64,000 bases of DNA. It comes from Roseiarcus sp963836695 (GTDB lineage: Bacteria > Pseudomonadota > Alphaproteobacteria > Rhizobiales > Beijerinckiaceae). Position numbers and translations under genes: made by a program. This document shows positions 26,628 through 36,727 of this stretch, piece by piece (the stretch's first letter is position 1; each line of letters starts with the position of its first letter). The notes under the pieces were generated by a model. That model worked only from the letters and a program-made list of their open reading frames with translations, had not been told where the DNA came from and did not search any database. The stretch lies in the NCBI GenBank assembly GCA_963836695.1, contig CAWIKX010000026.1, positions 109,175 through 173,174 of the forward strand, read 5' to 3'.

Positions 26628-26990
26628 TCATCCGCCGCGGGTGATCTCCACCTTGTCGGGATAAAATGCGAGGTGGGATCCAATCTCGCCCACGCCTTCT
26701 TTCGGAAGTTCGTAAGTCCAGACGGCGTTGTCGTCGCGAGCTTTGCCGTCGGTGATTGAGAAGTAATTCGCCTCCCCCTTGTAAGGGCAAGTCGTGACGC
26801 GGGCTGTGCGTTCAAGCGCGGTCATGTCCATGTCGGTGCGGGGAACGTAGACGACCGGCGGGTAACTCGCCTCACGCAGCTCCAACGCGTTTTTGCTGTC
26901 GCCGATCGTGCGCCCATGCCAAATCACCCGCACGCGCTCGCGGATCGGCTGGATCGTGATCGGATGGTCCTTCGTTCCCGCTTGTGTCAT
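26628..26990 (-). CDS. DUF427 domain protein
   Basis: The 120-residue protein has the DUF427 signature: VRVIWHGRTIGDSKNALELREASYPPVVYVPR, TTCPYKGEANYFSI and AVWTYELP, ending HLAFYPDKVEI. The family folds as a small beta sandwich; its function is unknown. A GGGAG box lies 7-11 nt before the ATG at 26990. It is divergent from the methyltransferase gene with a 46-bp gap, so both promoters must be compact. Confidence 0.88.
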   Translation of the reverse strand: MTQAGTKDHPITIQPIRERVRVIWHGRTIGDSKNALELREASYPPVVYVPRTDMDMTALERTARVTTCPYKGEANYFSITDGKARDDNAVWTYELPKEGVGEIGSHLAFYPDKVEITRGG

Positions 26991-27036
26991 GATCGACTCC
27001 CGGTTCTCATCGCTTGCCGATATATAGGGCTGTACC

Positions 27037-27882
27037 ATGCGGGGGCCTAGCAAGACTGCTCTTATTTCAGCTTCTCACCGGGCTCTTCATCAATCGGTCG
27101 ACGGGGGAGCGATTTTTCAGGATCCCTTCGCAGTGTCTGTACTCGGGCCCGACGCGGAGCCATTTCTCGAACAGGCACGGGACGATCCATTTCGACAGTA
27201 CTGGGCCCTTCACTTTGCTGGACGCAGCCGTTTCGCCGAAGACGCCGCGGAGGCGGCATTGGACAAAGGCGTCAAGCAGATCGTCATACTTGGCGCGGGG
27301 TACGACACCTACGCCTACCGTTGCAAGGCCAAGCCTGACACGCGCATCTTCGAGGTCGATCAGCCGAAGACGCAGTTGCGTAAGTTGGAACGGCTCGCGA
27401 GGGTTGGCATACCCGTTCCTCAAAATCTCACCTTCATTTCCGTCGACTTCGAACATGAGGCGCTGGCGGATCAGCTGATCGAGGCCGGCTTCGATCCCGC
27501 ACTGCCGAGCCTTTTCGGCTGGCTCGGCGTTACCTACTATCTCACCGAGGAATCCGTCGCCGCCACGCTGCGCTACATTGGGTCGTTGCCGGCGGCCGAA
27601 ATCGTGTTCGATTATATCAATCCTCTTCCCGAAGACCTGTCGCCCGAGGCGAAGGTGATTGTAGAATCCATGAGCCATCGGATTAGCGATCTCGGAGAGC
27701 CGATCCGAACCCGCCTGGATACTGAGGCGCTTCATGCCGATATGAAACAGTTGGGCCTGCATGTCGTCGAGGACCTCGCGCCCTCCGACATCTTCAATCG
27801 TTTCCTCGGTCAAATATTCCCGGGCATAAATCCGGATCGGGGCTGGCGGTTCCTTCATGCCGCAACGCGTCAACCGAGCTAG
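27037..27882 (+). CDS. SAM-dependent methyltransferase, LCM/TIGR00027 family
   Basis: The 281-residue protein has the class I SAM fold in its leucine-carboxyl-methyltransferase-like form: VILGAGYDTYAYR (motif I), IFEVDQPKTQLRKLERL (acidic loop) and FGWLGVTYYLTEESVAATLRYI. The family often acts on small molecules or polyketide-like products; the substrate is unknown. It stands alone between DUF427 and an aldo-keto reductase. Confidence 0.88.
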   Translation: MRGPSKTALISASHRALHQSVDGGAIFQDPFAVSVLGPDAEPFLEQARDDPFRQYWALHFAGRSRFAEDAAEAALDKGVKQIVILGAGYDTYAYRCKAKPDTRIFEVDQPKTQLRKLERLARVGIPVPQNLTFISVDFEHEALADQLIEAGFDPALPSLFGWLGVTYYLTEESVAATLRYIGSLPAAEIVFDYINPLPEDLSPEAKVIVESMSHRISDLGEPIRTRLDTEALHADMKQLGLHVVEDLAPSDIFNRFLGQIFPGINPDRGWRFLHAATRQPS

Positions 27883-27951
27883 ACGCGCCCTTGGTCGCGT
27901 CGCTTTGCAAAATGCGACCTTCTGAAGGAACTTTCCGCTCGCGAATTTAGA

Positions 27952-28932
27952 TCACCCGTGTCCCGCCACGGGCTTCGCGCCATACGGCTCTTCGAGCCTG
28001 GCTATGGTGCGCGCATCAAGCTTGAGCTCCGTCGCCGCGACGGCGTCCGCGAGGTGATGAGGCTTAGAGGCGCCGATGATCGGCGAGGTGACGAAAGGCT
28101 TCGACAGCACCCAGGCGAGCGCAACCACGGCAGGCTTGGTGTTGAGCTTTTCCGCAGTCTCGACGACGCGCTTGCGTATGGACTCGTCCTGCCGTGAGCC
28201 CAGCCCCAAGGTTACACTGAAGGGGTCGGTGCGGCCGCGTGTGGTCGAAGCCTGGGCACCGACTCCGGAGCCTGCCAGATAGCCGCGCGCCATTGGCGAC
28301 CAGGGAATAACCGCAATGCGGTCGTTCGCGCACAACGGCATCATTTCGCGCTCCTCCTCGCGATAAACGAGGTTGTAGTAGTTCTGCATCGACACGAACT
28401 CAGCGTGTCCCTTGGCCCCCGCGATGTCGAGCATGCGCGCGAACTGCCAGGCGTACATTGACGAAGCGCCTATATAGAGCGCCTTGCCGGCGCGCACGAC
28501 GTCATTCAGCGCTTCCAGCGTCTCCTCCATCGGCGTCAGCGGATCGAAGCGGTGGATCTGATAGAGATCGACGTAATCGGTGCCGAGGCGCTTCAGCGAA
28601 GCGTCGATCGCCTCCATGATATGTTTGCGCGACAGGCCCTTGGCGTTGGCGCTCGGCCCCATCGCGCCGTGCACTTTGGTTGCGATCACGACTTCCGGGC
28701 GCTTGACGTATTCCTTGAGCGCGCGGCCGAGAATTTCCTCGCTCGCGCCTTGCGAATAGACGTCTGCTGTATCGAAGAAATTGATGCCCTTCTCCAGCGC
28801 CTCACGGATGAAAGGCCTCGACGCCTCTTCCTCCAGGACCCACTCGCGCCATTTGGGCGACCCGTAGGTCATGCAGCCGAGACAAAGCTTCGACACCTGC
28901 AAGCCCGTTTTGCCAAACTTCACGGTTTCCAT
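27952..28932 (-). CDS. Aldo/keto reductase
   Basis: The 326-residue AKR has FFDTADVYSQGASEEILGRALKEY (catalytic Asp/Tyr region), VIATKVHG (Lys) and YVDLYQIHRFDPLTP (His), and the NADPH-site segment SPIIGASKPHHLADAV. It reduces aldehydes or ketones with NADPH. The start METVKFGKTGLQVSKLCLG at 28932 has AGGA 7 nt upstream, better than the GTG at 28953. It is divergent from the 5-oxoprolinase gene. Confidence 0.92.
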   Translation of the reverse strand: METVKFGKTGLQVSKLCLGCMTYGSPKWREWVLEEEASRPFIREALEKGINFFDTADVYSQGASEEILGRALKEYVKRPEVVIATKVHGAMGPSANAKGLSRKHIMEAIDASLKRLGTDYVDLYQIHRFDPLTPMEETLEALNDVVRAGKALYIGASSMYAWQFARMLDIAGAKGHAEFVSMQNYYNLVYREEEREMMPLCANDRIAVIPWSPMARGYLAGSGVGAQASTTRGRTDPFSVTLGLGSRQDESIRKRVVETAEKLNTKPAVVALAWVLSKPFVTSPIIGASKPHHLADAVAATELKLDARTIARLEEPYGAKPVAGHG

Positions 28933-29029
28933 TCGGAGGTCCTTTGGTTTCACGTTTGGTTTGGCTCAATGATAGGACCATTGCCGGGCTCGCGGCAAAG
29001 AGGGAGCCCAAACCGGAGATCAATCAAAC

Positions 29030-32000
29030 GTGAACGCGAGGCAGGGCTCATCCAAAGAAAAGCCAACAAGGGCCTGGGACTTCTGGATCGATCGCGGCGG
29101 CACATTCACCGACGTGATCGGCCGTGATCCCCGCGGTCGGCTGCATCCGACCAAACTTCTTTCCGACAGTCCCGCTTACATGGACGCCGCGGTCGAAGCG
29201 ATCCGCCGTCTCCTGGGTCTTGCCTCTGGCGAGCCGATTCCGGCTGGCGCGATCGGCGCGGTCAAGATGGGAACGACCGTCGCCACCAATGCGCTGCTCG
29301 AGCGGCGCGGCGAGCGCACGCTGCTCGTGACCACGCGCGGCTTTCGCGATGCGCTCGAGATCGGTTACCAGGCGCGCCCGCGCCTGTTCGCCCGCAACAT
29401 CATAAAGCCCGAGCAGCTCTATTCCGGGGTGATCGAGATCGACGAGCGCGTCCTTGCCGACGGCTCAGTCGAAGCGGCTCCCGATCCCGAACGCGTGCGC
29501 GACCTGCTCGCCGAGCGCCGCGCCGAGGGCTATGCCGCCGTCGCGATCGTGTTCATGCACGCCTACCGCTATCCCGCGCACGAGCGCATGGTCGGCGCGA
29601 TCGCCCGTGAGCTTGGCTTCGCCCAAGTCTCCGAAAGCCATGTCGCCTCGGCCCTCATCAAGTTTGTTTCGCGCGGCGACACGACCGTGGTCGACGCTTA
29701 TCTTTCGCCGATTCTCGCGCGCTATGTCAGCCAGGTGTCGCGCGATCTCGACATCGAACGCACCGGCGCGCGCGTCATGTTCATGATGTCGTCAGGAGGC
29801 CTCACTTCCGCCGGGTTATTCGCCGGCAAGGACGCGATCCTCTCAGGCCCGGCCGGAGGCGTGGTGGCGATGGCGCGCACCGGGGCCAGCGCAGGGTTCA
29901 AGCGCATCATCGGCTTCGATATGGGCGGCACCTCGACCGACGTCGCTCATTTCGACGGCCAATTCGAGCGCGCGTTCGAGACCGAGGTCGCAGGCGTGCG
30001 GATGCGCGCGCCGATGATGAAAATCCATACCGTCGCGGCCGGAGGCGGCTCGATCCTGTCATTCGACGGCGCGCGCTTTCGCGTCGGCCCCGCTTCGGCC
30101 GGCGCCGACCCCGGACCGGCCGCCTATCGTCGTGGGGGTCCGCTCACGGTCACCGACGCCAATCTGATGACCGGCAAGCTGATCCCGGATCTGTTCCCGA
30201 AAGTGTTCGGTCCTAAGAGCGACGAGCCGCTCGACGAAAACATCGTCCGGGAGCGCTTTCAGGCGCTGGCGCGCGATATTGGCGACGGGCGCGAGCCTGA
30301 GGCGGTTGCCGACGGATTTCTCGCCATCGCCGTCGCCAAGATGGCCGAGGCGATCAAAACGATCTCGGTCGCGCGTGGCTACGACGTCACGCGCTATGCG
30401 CTCAACTGCTTTGGCGGCGCAGGCGGTCAGCACGCCTGCGACGTCGCCGATGCGCTAGCGGTTTCGACCGTCCTCATCCATCCGTTCTCGTCCCTGCTTT
30501 CAGCCTATGGCATGGGGCTCGCCGACATTACCGCCCACCGTGCGCAGGGCGTCGACGAGCCGCTGCGTGTTGACGCGCTTCTTCGCGTCAACGCCGTCGC
30601 CGACCAACTCGCCGACGGTGCGGTCGCCGAAGTCGGAGAGCAGGGGGTTTCGCCTGAGGCGATCAAAGTCCATCGCCGCGCGCAGCTGCGCTATTCGGGG
30701 TCGGATACGACGATCGAGGTTGCGCTCTCGACGCCCGGGGCGATGCGGCGCACGTTCGAAGCCGCGCACAAAAGCCGCTTCGGCTTCGTCGATCGAGAGA
30801 AGGCGATCGTCATCGAGGCGGTGTCCGTCGAGGCGATCGGCGGCGCGGCGCGGCTTGCCGAGAAAGCCAGCCATAGCCCGCCGCCCGCGACCGCGCCGCT
30901 CGTTCCCGCCCGCGCGACGCGCCTCTTTTCGCACGGGCGGTGGCGCAAGGCCAGCGTCCATTCGCGCGAGTCCTTCGCGGTCGGCGCCGCCGTCAACGGG
31001 CCGGCGCTTATCATCGAGCCTCATCAGACGATCGTCGTCGAACAGGGTTGGCGCGCCGAGGTCACCGCGAAGAACCATGTGTTGATGACGCGGGTCGAGC
31101 CGGTGGCAAAGCGCGAGGCGATCGGGGCCAAGGCCGACCCGGTCATGCTTGAGATCTTCAACCATCTCTTCATGTCGATCGCCGAGCAGATGGGAGTGAC
31201 GCTGCAGAACACCGCTTATTCGGTCAACATCAAGGAGCGGCTCGACTTTTCCTGCGCCGTGTTCGACCGAGAGGGCCGTCTCATCGCCAATGCGCCGCAC
31301 ATGCCGGTGCATCTGGGCTCGATGGACCGCTCGGTCGAGTCGATCATCCGCGACAATAAGGGACGTATCCGTCCCGGCGACGTGTTTGCCCTCAACGCCC
31401 CTTACAACGGGGGCACTCATCTGCCGGACATCACGCTCTGCACGCCGGTGTTCGACGAGCGCGGCGAGACCATCCTGTTCTGGACCGCTTCACGCGGCCA
31501 CCATGCCGATATTGGCGGAACGGCGCCTGGATCGATGAGCCCGCTTGCAACCTCAATCCATGAGGAAGGGATCTACATCGACAACTTTTTGCTTGTCGAC
31601 CGCGGCCGCTTCCGCGAGCGCGAACTTTATGCGCTCCTGAAGAGCGGGGCCTATCCGGCGCGCAATCCGCTACAGAACGTCAACGACCTCAAAGCGCAGA
31701 TCGCCGCCAATGAAAAGGGCGTGCGGGAGCTCAAGCGAATGGTCGAGGCGTTTTCGCTGGAAGTGGTCGAGGCCTATATGGGCCACGTCCAGGACAACGC
31801 GGATGAAAGCGTGCGCCGCGTGCTCGACAAGCTCGCCGACGGCGAGGCGACATTGTTTTCGGATCAGGGCGCGGTCATCAAGGTCAAGATCAGCGTCGAC
31901 AGGGAGAGGCGCGAGGCGACGGTCGATTTCACCGGCACTTCGCCGCAGCAAGCGTCCAATTTCAATGCGCCCGAGCCGGTGACGCGCGCCGCGATTCTCT

Positions 32001-32662
32001 ACGTGTTTCGGGTCATGGTCGACGACGACATCCCGATGAACGCCGGCTGCCTGCGGCCGATCCGCATTATCGTGCCCGAAGGCTCGATGCTGTCGCCCAA
32101 ATATCCGGCTGCGGTCGTCGCCGGCAATGTCGAAGTGTCGCAGATCGTGACCAACACCTTGTTCGCCGCGCTCAGGGCGCTCGGCTCATCGCAAGGAACG
32201 ATGAACAACTTCACCTTCGGCGACGACACCTATCAATATTACGAGACGATCTGCTCAGGCGCCCCCGCAGGGCCCGGTTTCGATGGCGCGAGCGCGGTGC
32301 ACGTCCACATGACGAATTCGCGCCTGACCGATCCCGAAGTGCTGGAGAGCCGCTTTCCGGTGGTGCTCGAGGACTTCCACATCCGTCGCAATTCCGGCGG
32401 CAAGGGTGAGTGGCGCGCAGGCGACGGCACGCAGAGGCGCGTCCGTTTCTTGAGGCCGATGCAGGCGGCGATCCTCAGCGGTTTTCGCGCCGTCGCCAAC
32501 CCCGGCATGATGGGCGGGAGCGAGGGCGAACTCGGCGTGAACTCGATCCACCGCAACGATGGCCGCGTCGAGATCCTGCCCGGCTGCGCCGAGACGAAGG
32601 TCGAGGCAGGCGAGGCGATCGAGATTGTCACCCCGACCGGGGGAGGGTGGGGCAGGGCGTAG
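29030..32662 (+). CDS. 5-oxoprolinase / hydantoinase (HyuA-HyuB fusion)
   Basis: The 1210-residue protein is the full-length ATP-dependent 5-oxoprolinase architecture. An N-terminal Hydant_A_N domain (FWIDRGGTFTDVIGR) and Hydantoinase_A (GFDMGGTSTDVAHFDG, the ATPase core) span about residues 15-690. A HyuB half from about residue 705 has EIFNHLFMSIAEQMGVTLQNTAYSVNIKERLDFSCAVFD, MPVHLGSMD and GGTHLPDITL. It opens 5-oxoproline to glutamate at the cost of ATP; bacterial relatives hydrolyse hydantoins or N-methylhydantoin. The length matches the eukaryote-like fused form. The start is the GTG at 29030. Confidence 0.92.
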   Translation: MNARQGSSKEKPTRAWDFWIDRGGTFTDVIGRDPRGRLHPTKLLSDSPAYMDAAVEAIRRLLGLASGEPIPAGAIGAVKMGTTVATNALLERRGERTLLVTTRGFRDALEIGYQARPRLFARNIIKPEQLYSGVIEIDERVLADGSVEAAPDPERVRDLLAERRAEGYAAVAIVFMHAYRYPAHERMVGAIARELGFAQVSESHVASALIKFVSRGDTTVVDAYLSPILARYVSQVSRDLDIERTGARVMFMMSSGGLTSAGLFAGKDAILSGPAGGVVAMARTGASAGFKRIIGFDMGGTSTDVAHFDGQFERAFETEVAGVRMRAPMMKIHTVAAGGGSILSFDGARFRVGPASAGADPGPAAYRRGGPLTVTDANLMTGKLIPDLFPKVFGPKSDEPLDENIVRERFQALARDIGDGREPEAVADGFLAIAVAKMAEAIKTISVARGYDVTRYALNCFGGAGGQHACDVADALAVSTVLIHPFSSLLSAYGMGLADITAHRAQGVDEPLRVDALLRVNAVADQLADGAVAEVGEQGVSPEAIKVHRRAQLRYSGSDTTIEVALSTPGAMRRTFEAAHKSRFGFVDREKAIVIEAVSVEAIGGAARLAEKASHSPPPATAPLVPARATRLFSHGRWRKASVHSRESFAVGAAVNGPALIIEPHQTIVVEQGWRAEVTAKNHVLMTRVEPVAKREAIGAKADPVMLEIFNHLFMSIAEQMGVTLQNTAYSVNIKERLDFSCAVFDREGRLIANAPHMPVHLGSMDRSVESIIRDNKGRIRPGDVFALNAPYNGGTHLPDITLCTPVFDERGETILFWTASRGHHADIGGTAPGSMSPLATSIHEEGIYIDNFLLVDRGRFRERELYALLKSGAYPARNPLQNVNDLKAQIAANEKGVRELKRMVEAFSLEVVEAYMGHVQDNADESVRRVLDKLADGEATLFSDQGAVIKVKISVDRERREATVDFTGTSPQQASNFNAPEPVTRAAILYVFRVMVDDDIPMNAGCLRPIRIIVPEGSMLSPKYPAAVVAGNVEVSQIVTNTLFAALRALGSSQGTMNNFTFGDDTYQYYETICSGAPAGPGFDGASAVHVHMTNSRLTDPEVLESRFPVVLEDFHIRRNSGGKGEWRAGDGTQRRVRFLRPMQAAILSGFRAVANPGMMGGSEGELGVNSIHRNDGRVEILPGCAETKVEAGEAIEIVTPTGGGWGRA

Positions 32663-32770
32663 ACCCCCGCGGCCCGCCCCGCCGGGCGTCGCCGGCAAAG
32701 GGCTATGGCGAGCCTGTCACCCGAGAGCTTGGAGCGCGTCCTCTTTTGTAGTCTCCTCGGCGCCTCAGGC

Positions 32771-34687
32771 TTACTCGATGCAGTAGAGCACCTCGTCGCC
32801 GCTTTCGCCGGTAAGGTAGTGCCTGGTCGAGTAGCGGAGCTTAAGCGCATACGCGCAGGCCGGATCGCCTGAGATGTTTACGTTGAAACCGCCGGCCTGA
32901 TTGGGTGGGTCGGCAGGGCCGCTCGCGCCGCCGCGAAGGAAGAACGAACCCGCGGTAAAATCGTCTCCCGGCAGCGAGGCCTCGCTATGGACTGGGTCTG
33001 TGGCGTTGTTTTTGATCCGCAAGTGGAAATATCGCAGGTGCGGATGATCCACTGTGTAACGAATGTTGATCGAGGACAGCCCCGTGATCGGGCTGCAAAC
33101 GTTTAGGAGAAGTTGCTCGATGTTGACGATTCCAACCGCGCTCGAATTGTCGAAGATGATCGAGTCGCGGATCTCGGTGAAGACGTCCGCGTTTGTGACG
33201 TTGTCACGCACCTGAAAGACAAGACTGAAGCGCCGAATGATCGCCTTCTCGACGTCGGTGAGACTTCGTCCCGCGTTCTTTTTGTCCGACACCCAGGCGG
33301 GCGGCGCATGCGGACCGGCGAGCGGCAGCGTGTCCATCTCGAGTAGAAATCCCGAGCGTACCCAGTTGCCAGTCAACGAGTCGTCGCTGAGCGCGACGTT
33401 CGTCGTGCCACCCGCAGTCAGCGGCACTGTGACAACTCTGCCGTCGAGCATGATCCATCCATCGGGGTCGGGCGAGATGTAAATGGACTCCTTGCGGAAA
33501 GGACTGGAGCCGCCCGGATCGGAATAATACACGTCGCCGACCCATGTTGGGCCGGCGGCCGTGACGACCTTCCACGTGGCGTTCGGCTCGGTCGGGGATG
33601 GCAATGGTGAGACGCTCGGCATCACTCCAGGCCGCGGGCCGGGGGCGGCATAGCTCCACTCGGCGGCAAGGAAGCGGTACTTGAGGCTGTGTGTACGCGC
33701 GGCGTTGTTTTTGAATGGGCAGTTGCCGTTGAGCCTTAGACCGCCGCCGAAGACGAACGCTTCGGTGGCCTTGCCCGCGTAGCCCTCGGGCAGGAAATTG
33801 TTGTCAGTGTCGAAGATGTCGGTCCGGACATTGAAGCGGTCCGCCACCTTTGTCCAATGGGGCGCCTTCTCGGGCGGAGTGTGCGGGATGGTGTCCGTGC
33901 ACAGCTCCACGCAGAGACACGTGTGTGCGTTCTCCCGACCCGGTTTACGGCCATCCGCCTGAGTTTCCGAAAGGATCGGCGACCCGGCGAATTTCGCCGA
34001 GAAGTATACGTCGGGGCCACCGAACAGCTCGATGTTGACGCCTGCGAAGATGGTCTTATCGAAGTCCGCGCGTGTGTAGTAGATGATGAAACGCCCGTCG
34101 GCGCCCGTGACCGCGGCGCCGAGAAAGTCGTCTTGCAGCCAGTCGGCGTCGAATGCCTTGACCTCAGCCCCACCGATAGGTTGTTTCGGCGCAGCGCAAG
34201 TCGTCAGTTTGCCGCAGATGACCCAGAGGCCACGTCGCCGGAGGACGGCGCACCAATAGCGAGCTGGTGCGCAGTACTCGAAGACCGCCAGGGAGTCATT
34301 TTCCGTTCGCCGCCACATCGGTTGGACGGTCGTGATGCTGAACTGTACAGGAACTGGCGGTTCCGGCCGTGGCTTGAGCCCGTGTGGAACGTTTCCGCAG
34401 TAGACGTCGACCTCGAACGCCTGGCCGGCATATTTCTTGCTTCCGCCGAGGTCAATGGAGAAGTCGCCGGCGTCGTCCGTCTCGCTCTCTGCGATCAGCC
34501 GTGACGCTTTTTCGCGGACTTGCTCGTCACTGAGGATGTGGAAAGTGTCATTCGGGCTGGCGACCGCGAGAGCCGTGACGTTCTGGCCTTTGCCGAGTTC
34601 GTAGAGTCTGACTTTGACGCGCGAGAGGGGGTCCGAACACTCGTCGCAGATGTAACCGCAGAGACGACCCTTGAATATATAGGACAT
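32771..34687 (-). CDS. Large unrecognised protein with transthyretin-like segments
   Basis: I do not recognise a named family. The 638-residue protein begins SYIFKGRLCGYICDECSDPLSRVKVRLYELG, with a CxxC-type pair, then ETDDAGDFSIDLGGSKKYAGQAFEVDVYCG and later GGAEVKAFDADWLQDDFLGAAVTGADGRFIIYY. This repeated pattern, sugar-like beta strands with TDxxGxFxI, resembles transthyretin/carboxypeptidase-regulatory (beta-sandwich) domains, at least two copies in the first 240 residues. There is no signal peptide or membrane helix. An AAAGGAG box places the start at 34687 and not at the ATG at 34711. It is flanked by A/T-rich DNA, stands alone, and may have been acquired by transfer. Confidence 0.7.
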   Translation of the reverse strand: MSYIFKGRLCGYICDECSDPLSRVKVRLYELGKGQNVTALAVASPNDTFHILSDEQVREKASRLIAESETDDAGDFSIDLGGSKKYAGQAFEVDVYCGNVPHGLKPRPEPPVPVQFSITTVQPMWRRTENDSLAVFEYCAPARYWCAVLRRRGLWVICGKLTTCAAPKQPIGGAEVKAFDADWLQDDFLGAAVTGADGRFIIYYTRADFDKTIFAGVNIELFGGPDVYFSAKFAGSPILSETQADGRKPGRENAHTCLCVELCTDTIPHTPPEKAPHWTKVADRFNVRTDIFDTDNNFLPEGYAGKATEAFVFGGGLRLNGNCPFKNNAARTHSLKYRFLAAEWSYAAPGPRPGVMPSVSPLPSPTEPNATWKVVTAAGPTWVGDVYYSDPGGSSPFRKESIYISPDPDGWIMLDGRVVTVPLTAGGTTNVALSDDSLTGNWVRSGFLLEMDTLPLAGPHAPPAWVSDKKNAGRSLTDVEKAIIRRFSLVFQVRDNVTNADVFTEIRDSIIFDNSSAVGIVNIEQLLLNVCSPITGLSSINIRYTVDHPHLRYFHLRIKNNATDPVHSEASLPGDDFTAGSFFLRGGASGPADPPNQAGGFNVNISGDPACAYALKLRYSTRHYLTGESGDEVLYCIE

Positions 34688-35072
34688 ATTCGCAACTCCT
34701 TTGTTAAGCAATCGCTTGTTGTTAGAGAAATACTGTTGAATATTGAAGCTAGCTTTGTCAGTTCAACTCGATGTCTTTCTGGAAACTGGTTCCAGTGAGT
34801 AGTCGTCACCCGACATTTGCGCACTATATGTTACGGCATGACGAGTTGAGCTTTTAGAAAGTCGTTGGACAATACAATGTTGCACGCGCCAAGAAGCTAT
34901 ATTGGATCTGAGACATAAGAACAGCCGGATACAATAACGCGTAAAACGGATTTATACGCAATGGGCAGAATTACCTAGAGGCGCTAAGAGGATGGCGTCT
35001 GAGCGCCTGCTTTCCAATACAACTCGGTCCCGACGTTTCGGCGCTCGCCGAATGACGCTCTCGCGTCCCGGA
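34688..35072. other. A/T-rich intergenic region upstream of the 638-residue protein
   Basis: No gene is seen in these 385 bp. The first 280 bp are distinctly A/T-richer than the surroundings and must hold the promoter of the leftward gene. A hairpin CTGGAA-ACTGG-TTCCAG lies at about 34779-34795. Confidence 0.5.
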
Positions 35073-35566
35073 TCAGCGCGGAATCGTGAACCGCAGCGCG
35101 CCTCCGTCGCACATGCCGTCTGAGAAAATGAGCGCCTGGTAGGGTTCGCCAGGTTTATCGGCGGTTATCGCCAGCGCCTCTGGCCTCGCCTCGTGATCGC
35201 ACGAACGCAATTTCACGTTGGTCAAATCCAGAGCAGCCAGGGCCTGGATTTGGCCGTCGGGATTGGGCGTTTCTTGCTCGTGCAAGCGCAAGACGATCCA
35301 TCCGACCCTCTCATTCCTCTCATCGTCGTCCGGGCCGGCCAGCCCCAGAACACCGTCGCTTACGGCAAGAAGATCACGAATTGCTCGGCCTTGGCCGACG
35401 TCGACGCTAACGACAGTCGGACGCAGCTCTTCGCCGTTGAACAGTCCATCTGCGTTGGCCGCGAGAATATGGGCTTCGCCGTCTTTTGTCGGGCCGCGAA
35501 AGCCGAAGAACAGCCGCCGGTTCTTGACGGCAAGGCCCTCGATATTCACGCCGCCTTTGCCCTTTA

Positions 35567-36727
35567 TACCGAGACTCTGGAGATCATGACCGACAGGCCC
35601 AATCCCGAAGGCCGATCGACATGATCCGCCGGGGCTGGTTGATGAGCTTGTTCCATGCATCGCAGCAGTGATCGACGATGTCGTCGAAGGATTTGAAGAT
35701 CCGATTTGAGAGCCAGTTGTCGCGCAAGAATTGCCAGATGTTTTCCTGCGGGTTCAGCTCCGGGCACTTTGCCGGGAACGGGATCAGCGTGATGTTGGAT
35801 GGCGCGATGAGCCTGTCCGACAGATGCCAGCCGGCCTGATCGACCAGCAGCACGGCGTGCGCTCCCGGCGCGATCTGGGTGGCGATTTCGGCGAGATGGA
35901 GGTTCATCGCCTCCGTGTTGCAGCGTGGCATGACCAGGGCCGCGCCTTTGCCGTCCTTGGGACAGATCGCGCCGAAGATATAAGCTGAGGCGGTTCGCTG
36001 ATCTTTGGGAGCGCTTGGACGCGCGCCGCGCTTGGCCCAACGGCGGGTGATCTTGTTCTTCTGGCCGACGCGCGCCTGGTCGGCGAACCAGACCTCTATG
36101 GCGCTGGGCTCGACGTCCTTCTCGCGCCCGATCGCTTCCAGGCGCGCGGAAAAGCTTTTTTAAAATCCTCGATCGCGCCTGCGGCCTGAGCGTAATGGCG
36201 AGGCCGGGCCGATAGCTTGCGATAACCCATGGCGCGCAATTGGCGGCTCAACGTCTGCTTGGCGACGACGACGCGGAATTCTTCGAAAACCCATTGGCAG
36301 AGATCCACGATCCGCCAGCGCACGACCCCATGAACCGCCGGAATCGGGCCGCTCTCGATGATCGCGGCGAGCCCCGCCCGATGCGTGTCGTTAAGCCGGG
36401 ATGGCTGTCCAGGCGGCTTGCGGTCGATCAGGCCGTCCGGCCCCTGGGCGTTGAACTTCATCACCCAGTCGCGAACGATCTGGAGCGTCACCCCGCCGAT
36501 CCTGGCCGCTTGCGTGCGCGTCGCGCCTTCGTAAATCGCCGCCAGCGCCAAAAGCCGGCGCGCCTGCGGCCCGTCCTTCGATCGCTTCGCCGACGACCTC
36601 ACCATCTGCGCATCAAAATCAGCCCGGAGCGGAATGGGCATGGCGAACCTCCTTCGTTCACCACCTTGAATCAGAACTCAACCGATTCGGGAATCCCCAT
36701 CCGAGTCATGCCTTCAGAGACTTGGTA
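35567..36727 (-). mobile_element. IS630-family insertion sequence
   Basis: The element is 1161 bp, flanked by TA on both sides (35565-35566 and 36728-36729), the TA target duplication expected for IS630/Tc1-like elements. Its imperfect terminal repeats start TACCGAGACTCTGGAGATCA on the left and TACCAAGTCTCTGAAGGCA on the right (inverted). It carries one transposase in two frames and is inserted in the DUF3616 gene. Confidence 0.85.
35584..36641 (-). CDS. IS630-family transposase, two frames joined by a -1 shift
   Basis: The first frame (36641 to about 36155) encodes a helix-turn-helix (RRLLALAAIYEGATRTQAARIGGV) and linker. The second (about 36155-35584) encodes the DDE_3 catalytic domain: VWFADQARVGQKN (first Asp), LLVDQAGWH (second Asp) and PELNPQENIW (Glu). 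Joining them by a -1 shift at the A6 run (36161-36156, minus strand) gives 352 residues, the normal length, so programmed slippage is likely. All catalytic residues are present, so the element may be active. Confidence 0.82.
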
